Source: Plantago major | Taxonomy: Eukaryota; Streptophyta; Magnoliopsida; Lamiales; Plantaginaceae | Assembly: GCA_026545765.1 (NCBI GenBank) | Contig: CM048842.1 | Location: 22,842,667 to 22,906,666, forward strand | Direction of reading: 5' to 3' | DNA: 64,000 bases | Part shown: positions 55,376 to 64,000 of the stretch, piece after piece | Numbering within the stretch: the first letter of the stretch is position 1 | How the letters are laid out: every line of letters starts with the position of its first letter | The notes under the pieces: generated by a model | Databases searched by the model: none | What the model saw: only the letters and a program-made list of their open reading frames with translations | Told to the model about the DNA's origin: nothing | Made by a program: the position numbers and the translations under genes

Positions 55376-57123
55376 TATGGTATTTAGAGGTTCTTTTTAC
55401 AACTCGTTTCCTTATTCCCGGGTATATAAGATCCGCAAAATCTAACAAAGTCAAGATTGTGAATATTATCTAGTTAAGGGTCAAATACATTTTATTTTGG
55501 GCCTCTCCGATCTTTTCAAATATGCGGTCTCTCACATCCTAGACTTTGGTTCTATTTTGATATTGTAATTGTATTCTTTCCCGAACTGTTCTTCTGCGTA
55601 CTCCTAAAATAGTGATGGTGGTCTTCTTCTCTCTTATATTCTTAATAAGTCATTAGTGTATACTTGTAAATGTACATGATAGAAGGTGAATTGATTGGCT
55701 CCAACAGGAAAAGTCAAAGTATTAGTTAGAGTAATCGCAAGAACAGTACTGTATGTTGTGCCGAATAGCCGGCAGTTGGAAACGTTACGGGCCAAAAATT
55801 GAAGACTCAACAATGTGGGAAAGTAACTGCAATTTTCCCGACAGCAGTTCAAGTTGAAAACTAATTGAATTTTAATGGGAAAGTAAATACAACGTGAGTA
55901 GCTGGATACAGCTGCCAAAATGGAGACACAAAAATATGAAGCGCGTAGGAAGTAGTAGAATACAACCGGCTTCCATTATTTTTATTTCCACCAATTATAA
56001 ATCAATGGTCATCAACAACTTTCTTCAATTGAATGAATTCTAACAAAATGGCCATCACTAACACGGAATAATCCTCCTACTAAGTCATACAAATAACAAA
56101 TAAAAACAACAAATTACAAGCTCTGACCCCACTTGGTAGATACAAATATTTTATATTCAAGAGTTGAATTAACATTATACATACAATTGTACAAACATCA
56201 TGGGAGTGTTGGTAGAATATTATGATAAATTTTTTAACAAAATAACATAATGAAATATAAACTATTTTCAATCATAATATAATTTTATCAAGTAAATTAT
56301 TATATTTTAAGATTAATTCGTGATAAGAATTAATTATGATTGACATTGTAAAGTGAAACTCTTTTATAAAAACAGAAGTAGTAACATTTATTTGGGAATT
56401 ATGGAAATATATGATTAAAATGTACTACTTTCATCGTCCCACACCAGTTATCTAGTCTTGAACTTTTCTCGCATACATCATTGAACTTTGACCAAAATTA
56501 TTATCTAGCTGTAATGTTAAAATATTCAAATATAAAGTATTCTGAGAGCCAGTGTGTACATAATTATAAGAATAACATAAATTATCAAGAAAAAATTATC
56601 AATGTTATTAATCAAAACGACACTATGTTGTTAATAGAATGAGTTCTTTTATAATATGAAAAAAACAGTGATGTTGATAATATAGATGTTTTAATTGATA
56701 ATATTAGTGAGTTATTTATAATATGAAAAAAATATCAATTTTAAAAGATAGGGTTTTGATGAATAATATCGATTATTTTATTAACAATATGAGTATGTCT
56801 CCTGAGACGGTCTTTATATAATTTATCTAGAGATGAACCTATATTGTCAAGAAAATCATCGATATTATTAATCAAAACACCTATGTTCTCAACATTGGTG
56901 ATTTTTCATATTACAATAATATTTATTTCGTTGAAAACATAGACATTTTAATTAATAACATGAATGATTTTATTAACAACATGGATCGTTTCTAAATAAG
57001 TTATTTAGATACTGTATATTATGATACTTTTGTGTTACCTATTTTATTGTAGATAAACATGTAGTTTCAGAGTGCGGTTTACGGCATATAGTTTGTCGTG
57101 AGGGCCATAATAAAGAAATAAAT
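55376..57123. other. A/T-rich upstream region of the GDPDL gene, no gene seen
   Basis: No coding sequence is supported. Between ~56,560 and 57,000 repeated inverted words (TATTAATCAAAACA, TTTTAATTGATAATAT, AATATGAAAAAAA) suggest an old MITE-like element with a CCTGAGACGGTC word at ~56,800. Ends and target duplication were not found. Confidence 0.4.
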
Positions 57124-57370
57124 ATGCCAACCTCAAAAAGGCCAACTGAACGTGCTTGCTCATCAGTCATCACAATTCACAAACACCCAAACACTCTTTC
57201 TCTCTCTGTTCTCTCTCTATTTATCTGTAATCATCATCATCAAGTTGAGAGAAGAAGAAGAGATTGCAAGTTGTCTGTCGTTTTACAAATAATAAGCAGA
57301 GGGAAGAAGCTCTCTGATTCTACACATTTCCCTAGATAGATAAATTTCAGTCAGCAGTAGACGACGGGCA
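57124..57370 (+). promoter_or_regulatory. Pyrimidine-rich leader/core promoter region of GDPDL
   Basis: CTCTTTCTCTCTCTGTTCTC (~57,197-57,216) is a typical plant Y-patch, followed by purine-rich GAGAGAAGAAGAAGAG (~57,248-57,263). No clear TATA box is seen at the expected distance. The start site is therefore only approximate, near 57,200-57,240. Confidence 0.35.
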
Positions 57371-60300
57371 ATGTGGAAGCTCCGGTCACTCTCCGCTTTG
57401 TTTGTGGTCCTCTTGCTCTGCTACTCGGTTGCTGGTCAAGGATCTACAAGGCGATGGCAAACACTATCCGGTCACAGATCTATCTTTCTCTTTCCCTATT
57501 TTTTCTTCTTTTTCTACTAACTTCTCTTAACTAGTAGACCTTCTATTCAATGCGTAAACACTATTTCATCTTTTTCCTACTTTTTTTTAGAAATAGCATT
57601 TGATTCGCTATTCAATGCGTAAACACTATTTCATCATTTTCCTACTTTTTTTTTAGAAATAGCATTTGTTTCGCTATTCAATGCGTGAAAGAGTATTTCA
57701 TCATTTTCATACTTTTAAAAAAAATTTATTTCGTTTTATTTTTCAGCTTTCTTAGCATTTGATTCGCTATTCAGTGGTAAAAGTATTTCATCATTTTCAT
57801 ACTTTTTTAAAAAAATTATTTCGTTTTATTTTTCAGCTTTCTTAACATTTGATTCGCTATTCAGTGGTAAAAGAGTGTTTCATTATTTTAGTACTTTTTA
57901 AAAAAATATTTCGTTTAATTTTTCAGCTTCTTTAGCATTTGATTTGTTATTCAGGGATTTAATTAATTATTATCTGGTCAATTCGTATTTCGACAACTCC
58001 AGAATTGACTGATATCTGTTCTAATTTTGTAAAAGAGGATTTCATGTTCAATTTTTTTTTTTTTTTTTAATAATGAAGAAATTCATGACACTTTCATTTT
58101 CTAATTTATTTAATTGTTTTTCAATATGATCAAATTTATTTAATTGCAAATGTTTAGTGCCCTGATTGGCTAGAATCATCGTTAGGTTCTGATCTCTGTA
58201 CGTCCTACACTAGAATAGTTCCTAAGGCTGCGAGCCTAGGACAAACCGCTTGAACTCTTCGTTAGAAGTAATATATTTGCACTTTCTCAAAAAAAATTGC
58301 AAATGTTAGGTGTCTTACCCCAATTCACATCCATCTAACCTTTGCATCGTCTAATGTCGTTATTCTTGTTATTATTACTTATCATTTGTTTTATTTCCTT
58401 TAACAGGAGGTGAGCCTTTGGTCATAGCAAGAGGGGGGTTTTCAGGAATATTTCCCGACTCCAGTTTTTATGCGTATTCACTAGCAGTACAGACTGGCTT
58501 AGCTAATGTGACTGTGTGGTGTGATGTCCAACTTACAAGTGATGGAGTCGGAATATGCTTTCCAGATATCAGGTTGAACAATGGTTCTAATATTGAGTTT
58601 GTTTACGGAAACGGGAGCAACACTTATCCTGTTAATGGAGTCCCCACACGAGGATGGTTTTCTGCGGATTTCACCCTTGATGACCTAGCACCTGTCATTT
58701 GTAAGTTCAGTTGCATCAATGATATTATGACATCATTTATGGGCCTGGAGCTCAAAGTTCACCTAATTGCTCATTTTTGTAGTGGTCTTTACTTGCAGTT
58801 ATCATTGTCATATAAGGATTTTAATGCCCATGCTGACGAACTTTTTTTTTTGGATAGTGAGACAAAGAGTACTTTCTCGGCCCCCCAACTTTGATAATAC
58901 TAATACTCCTATGCAAATTCTTACTGTTGAAGATGTGGCTAGCATAGTTAGACCAGCAAGACTATGGTTAAACGTTCCGGTATATGAACCAAATCCTTCT
59001 TGATTGCCATTCGAACTCTTGGTTATTCTTTATCTGGTCCTAACTAGTCTTGTCATAATTAAATGCATGCAGTATGATGGATTTTTCAGCCAACATAACT
59101 TGAGCATGAGGAGCTTCATCATTTCTGTATCTAGACGCGTGATTGTAAACTATATATCATCACCGGAGGTGGGCTTCCTGAGAAGTATTGTATCACGATT
59201 TAGAACAGGTCCAACAAGGCTTGTGTTTCAGTTTCTTGGACCTGATGATGTGGAACCTTCGACCAACCAAACATATGGCTCACTTTTGAGTAATCTTACA
59301 TTCATCAGATCTTTTGCTTCTGGAATTCTTGTTCCCAAGTACTATATATGGCCGCTAGACAATGAACTATATTTACAGAATTACACCTCTCTTGTTCTGG
59401 CTGCCCACCGTGCTGGTCTAGAAATTTATGCATCCAATTTTGAAAATGATGCACCTTTACCATACAATTACAGCTATGATCCTGTGTCCGAGTATCTGTC
59501 CTATGTTGATAACGGCATATTTTCAGTTGATGGTGTGCTGACAGACTTTCCAGTGACTCCATCTTCATCTATAGGTAAGTAATGCTTCATGCGTTTTTCT
59601 CTGTTTAATGAAATGACACTTAAATTTGCATTAAGGCTTCCAAGCACCTATTATGTAACATCATCTTTCTTAGCTGTTTGGTCTGCTAAATAATTCATGA
59701 AGTTGGTATGATATCTAAATCTATCTTAATCTGCCTTGGTTTCACAATGTTAGCACTTGGCATTTGGCTCCATTATAACCTAGTCAGTTTGTTTTTTAAT
59801 TGGTAATATACTTTAACGTTGTAGTATTTATTAAAGCTTGGGATTCAAATATGTGGGTAGGGTAACACGTACATTCTTTGATCTGTCTTGGGTAAATAAC
59901 AAAAATTATCACATCAATTATCGTTTTAGTAGAAGTACTCGAGCAATTTGTATCAATACACACATCCTAGGCAAACTAGAGCTGCCGAAGCCAATAATTC
60001 ACAGAAAATAGTTTAATCCTTGTTTGTCTGCTTGAATTCATATGCACATCTTTTTCATCTCTTCATGTATTTTTGCTGTAGTGCCTTTGAACTCTACTCA
60101 ATTTTCTCACTGTTGTATAGTAATGTTCCAGAAACCTGTTACCAGTAATGTTCTATTTGGTGGTAACATTTTTTTTTTCGCAATCTCCTGAAGGTTTTGT
60201 TGATTAAAACCTGTAATATATAAGTTGGCCCCATTATAACTTGTTAAGCGTGTTGCCTGTTGGGAGTACACTTTTATGGGGGTACGTAACTGAACAGTGG

Positions 60301-63300
60301 AATTCAGATTTGTTTCGTTTGTAATGTGCAACCCTTTTCGGTATGATATTGTAGACAGGATAGTGGGTACATTCCTTGCCATTAGGAAACACGCATAACT
60401 GTAGTGTGAATTAGAACTACTTGTGCAATTTGTATCACGGGATAGGCATACTATGCTGCTGGAGCCAATCATTTATGGAAACCAATTTAATCCTGCTTCT
60501 TCTGCTTGAAAACAAATGCACATCCTATACTGCTTCATGTATGTTTTTGCTCTCACTAGTTTTAAACATTACCGATTTCAATGTGCTCGAAGAAACCAGT
60601 AACCTTAATATCCTATCCTGGTGATGTTTTTTTTCCCAAACTCATGAGGGCCGCCTCTGCTAATATTGCTATACATATTTAGATTCTGTGTGGCAATATG
60701 ATCAGCAAGTTGTTAGTGGCTTGCCATGCATGACATTTGACACTTGTGTCCTTTTGTTGTCTCAGAAGTAATTTGTCCCACACTAATATTTCTACTTTTT
60801 GCAGATTGCTTTGCACACATGGGTAGAAATGATACAGTGCGAGGTAGGTCCTGTTAGTTGGAGTTTGCTGCTCTAGTGTCAGATGTCTCTGTCGTTCTTT
60901 CAGTTTTGTGCTTGAAAATGTCTCTTTAGCACAATGCATCATCTAGGCAGGTAAAGTTAATGATTTAGTTCTGTTCTGCTTCCAATACAGCCGATCTGTT
61001 GGTCATCTCGAATGAGGGAGCTAGTGGGGACTATCCTGGTTGTACAGACAGGGCATATGAGCAAGCAGTATCCGATGGTGTTGATGTACTTGATTGTCCC
61101 GTACAAATGTCATATGATGGGATACCTTTTTGCTTGGGATCTATCAACCTTAGAGACAGAACAAGTGCATCTCAATCAAACTTTAGTAGTTGGGCAACAA
61201 CCAACACAGTCCTCAACATAGAGGATGGAATTTTCGCCTATAACCTCACATGGAGTCAAATTCAAAGTTTGAGACGTAAGTGGATCTTGTAACTTCCTGT
61301 TGTTTGTCGCATCACTTTTATAATTTAATTGTCTTTCAACGTTACAACTGTTTCTTGAAGCCAAAATCAAGTGCTTGTTTTTTGAGATTCACTTTTCCGA
61401 GGAGTACTCTGTAATTATGGAGTGGGCAGGGGCAATCTACCATACTAATGGAGGCAGCTGACCTCACTCATTATTTTCCCATTATTTTGCAAATCTTCCC
61501 GCATAAAATTAAAAAAAGAAGTGTTTTGCCTCCACTTAAGTTCTTTCTTTGTATATTTTCGGTTGTTGCCTTCACTAAAAAAAAAATCCTACATTCACCT
61601 CTGAGAGCAGCACTGTGAAAGAAAAAGCAAACAGAAAGTACAGTGAGTTCTCTCTCCTACTTCTGCTGTGCTCTTATTCTTCTTCTTTTGTCCTCTATCC
61701 AAATGAGATCGATAGTTTTCATTTGAAGGCGAAGGCAATGACTCAACTCGGTTGATCATTGAGTATTGGAGATCGGTAGTGTTGTGGCTTATATGCGTTT
61801 GTCAAATACTCTCTGGGAATTCAAGACATGCATAAGCATTTATGGCAATCCTCTTTTACTGTATATATTTGAAATGGGCTATCAACTAAATTATTTGCCT
61901 TTTGCCTCCATGAGTACTGGCATTAGATTTATTTTCCTGTTCCATTGTCATCAGCCAATGTCTAGATTATTTCAAGATTGCATTGTACAATAGGCTGTAG
62001 TTGAAAAACTTTGTTATAATTTAACTTCTCATTTGGTATCACTGCAGCTGCAATTAACAATCCATATACAAATTATAGACTGTTCCGGAATCCAAGAGCC
62101 AGAAGTGAGGGAAGCTTAATGCAGTTATCCGACTTTTTGGCATTTGCTAATAATGCATCTTCTGTTTCTGGAGTATTAATCGGCATAGAGGTGAGTATAG
62201 CAAATGCAAATCCTGAGTCTCCATTGCAACACAAATGCAAATTATTAGATATTTATATATAATTCACGTCTGAGAGCATGCACTTGTGCTAATAGTGCTA
62301 ATAAACAAAGTGTCGGATGTAGAAGGATTAGATATGCTGTGTGCCTGCATATATCCTCTAAATTAGTAAGCTACAGTGTTGGAGATGGCTCAAGAGACAA
62401 AAATATACCCCAAAAAAAGGTAATATTGGCATAAAAATACAGAGTTGTGGGAAGCTTCTTATAATAGATCCACTGAGGACGAGTCTTGTTTAATCATGGT
62501 GAAAAATACTACTGCAACTCAGACTATCATAACTTGCATTATAGTCAAGTTCGGTCATAATAGAAGTATGATGCAAGCTTCATTATAGTCTAGTGCTCTG
62601 TATATGTTTTATAAACTCACAAAACATTAGAATCCAAATTATCCTAGTCCTAATTCCTAACCAGTTTGCTATAAAAGAAGCTAAGTGGTTTCTTGTGATT
62701 CGTAGCATTAAGGTATCAAAACTGGTACAACATTCTGAGCTTGGCATACGAGTATCTCTTAGATTGGTCCTGGGTGTCTCGAGATTTATTCCAGTCAACA
62801 TCTTCTTTATTTCTGCATAGTTATATATAATTATATATCTTGGTTCAGTATCAAGTGGCAATAAGTCAAAAAAATGAAATTCCTTTTGTGGCATCTTAGG
62901 TGAGACTATGCAGCTTATCTAGGAGTTCTTTTTCAAAGGTCTTGCACTGAACTTCCTCATAACCATCCTGCAGAATATCTGTTTGCTGTTTCTATTACTC
63001 CACCTGTTTCTTCTCTCTATGACTTGAAAGGATAAAAATCATCTGTGAAAAGGATGTTGCTAACACTCTGATCTAGAAGGCATCTTATTGTTTTTCTCGT
63101 GTCACAGAATGCTCCCTACTTGGCTGCAAATCAGGGATTAGGTGTCATAGATGCTGTTCTGAATGCATTAAGCACTGCTGGATACAATAATCAGACCGCC
63201 AAAAGGGTTCTTATTAAATCTAGTGATAGTGCAGTCTTGTCAACTTTTAGAAGCAGGAGCAATTATGAGCGTGTTTTCGTGATTGCTGAGGATGTCAGTG

Positions 63301-64000
63301 ACACCACTAACTCGACAATTGCCGAGATAAGAAGATTTGCAAGTTCAGTTGTCGTCTCAAAAGAATCTGTCTTTCCTGAAGATGCGGCTTTTCTCACTGG
63401 TCAGACAGACATCGTACCCAAGCTGCAGGCATTCAATCTCCCAGTCTATGTGCAATTTTTCAGAAATGAGTTTGTAGCTCAACCATGGGATTTCTTCTCT
63501 GACCCATATATGGAACTTAACACACACGTTTCTGTTATGGCGATTAATGGGGTCGTAACGGACTTCCCTGCCACAGCTACTAGATACAAAAGTAAGTTCA
63601 CTAAATGCTTATATTTATTTCTCTTCCTTAATATCTAACATTATTTTAGTTACATTGACCTTGTAAGGACAAATAGTGGTAGTGCATCTTGGTATTTCAG
63701 GTATTCAGGGCTTTTTAAGAGCACTGTAAGTAGCTTCTAAAAGCACCTGAGCATATGCTCCTGTGGCTTCTACTTATTTTGCCATATAAAAGGCCAAGCA
63801 GAAGCTAAAACCCACTTTCGCAAATACTGGAAAAGAGCTTATAAAGCTTAAACAAACTTAAATTCTTCATCAGACAACTTCTTAATATTTGTGTAGCAAC
63901 CATGTGAGAATTCTTTGGGATTTTTTTATCAACTTATCGCCAAGTTCATGATGAATTGTCATGTACGTGTACTTTCTAGTTTCTAGAACATGAACTTATT
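57371..64000 (+). CDS. GDPDL: GDPDL (SHV3-like) glycerophosphodiester phosphodiesterase-like protein, first eight exons
   Basis: Exons are 57,371-57,470, 58,407-58,700, 58,858-58,979, 59,073-59,574, 60,805-60,843, 60,991-61,275, 62,048-62,190 and 63,108-63,591. All have GT-AG ends and consistent phases, giving ~656 codons. The family is ~750 residues, so the last part and the predicted GPI-anchor signal lie beyond the window. Residues 1-24 form a signal peptide ([18 protein letters not shown]). Two GDPD-like domains follow: domain 1 starts [15 protein letters not shown] and has [17 protein letters not shown]; domain 2 starts [19 protein letters not shown] and has [15 protein letters not shown]. 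The canonical His-Arg-Gly of active GDPD enzymes is replaced (ARGG, SNEG), as usual in this family. SHV3-like proteins act at the cell surface in wall organisation and cellulose deposition. No lesion is seen. Confidence 0.93.
57541..57960 (+). repeat. Degenerate tandem repeat in GDPDL intron 1
   Basis: About five copies of a 62-94-bp unit containing GATTCGCTATTCA(A/G)TG and TATTTCATCATTTTC-TACTTTTTT start near 57,541, 57,602, 57,669, 57,763, 57,851 and 57,941. Later copies gain TTCGTTTTATTTTTCAGCTT, so the unit has grown. Confidence 0.75.
59744..60640 (+). repeat. Diverged ~470-bp tandem duplication in GDPDL intron 4
   Basis: TTGGC(T/C)CCATTATAAC occurs at ~59,761 and ~60,224. Then (T/G)GTGGGTA..., GCAATTTGTATCA, GCCAATAATTCA/GCCAATCATTTA, GCTTGAA...ATGCACATC and TTCATGTAT(T)TTTGCT recur in the same order about 465-480 bp apart. 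Confidence 0.7.
63592..64000 (+). other. GDPDL intron 8 (incomplete)
   Basis: The donor AAA|GTAAGTTC lies at 63,591/63,592. No acceptor in the right phase is evident before the window ends. It contains AAGCAGAAGCT/AGCTTCTAAAAGC words at ~63,730-63,850 that may belong to a small inverted-repeat element. Confidence 0.5.

Noticed and set aside
61600-61690. Possible microRNA-like stem in GDPDL intron 6 (GAGAGCAGCAC... GCTGTGCTCTT)
   Set aside because: The two stretches do not pair well when written as reverse complements, and no known microRNA word matched.
63700-63850. Small MITE in GDPDL intron 8
   Set aside because: Only short inverted words (AGCTTCTAAAAGC, AAGCAGAAGCT) were seen, without defined ends or target duplication.

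Overview
This window is nuclear DNA of a flowering plant, most likely a eudicot. The evidence is GT-AG introns throughout, Ty1/copia and Ty3/gypsy LTR retrotransposons, Mutator-like DNA transposons (MULEs), MITE-like elements, and one multi-exon host gene of a plant family (SHV3/GDPDL). The species cannot be told from the sequence. About nine tenths of the window is mobile or repetitive DNA.

Layout. (1) 1-17,936: 3' part of a large Ty1/copia element of SIRE/Maximus-like layout. It has a decayed gag and protease, an open integrase-RT-RNase H frame, a long extra 3' gene with its own TATA box and a run of small phase-0 exons, and a 3' LTR (16,513-17,936). The 5' end lies outside the window. One of its introns holds a complete non-autonomous LTR retrotransposon on the minus strand (7,398-13,114, TSD TGAAG). 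The two LTRs of that element match only in their outer ~0.8 kb, and one carries four evenly spaced tRNA-like modules. (2) 17,937-22,400: a ~657-bp direct duplication, a MITE-like palindrome, an internally deleted MULE remnant and a palindromic microsatellite cluster. (3) 22,660-27,636: a composite array of direct and inverted repeat modules. (4) 27,650-30,113: degenerate minus-strand exon blocks of an unrecognised, probably transposon-borne gene. (5) 30,686-44,276: a complete Ty3/gypsy element (TSD CTCTC, LTRs differing at ~5%) with broken gag-pol and an antisense multi-exon gene behind its own TATA box. (6) 44,282-52,508: an LTR-like fragment split by the gypsy element and by a 7.6-kb MULE (44,605-52,174). 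The MULE carries a broken FAR1/MULE/SWIM transposase leading into an OTU protease domain and, convergently, a plant mobile domain (PMD) gene. (7) 52,509-55,375: two LTR pieces of the SIRE-like family head to head, the plus-strand one split by a 941-bp MULE-type MITE. (8) 57,371-64,000: the 5' eight exons of a GDPDL (SHV3-like) gene, all splice phases consistent; the 3' end is outside the window.

The only gene that looks intact and cellular is GDPDL, a predicted secreted, GPI-anchored cell-wall protein. The rest shows repeated nesting: gypsy and MULE insertions 323 bp apart in one LTR fragment, an LTR element inside a retroelement intron, and a MITE inside an LTR. The observations most worth following are the tRNA-like (pol III box A/B-like) array inside an LTR, the exon-intron module array inside a copia element, the transposase-OTU plus PMD MULE, and the antisense gene of the gypsy element.
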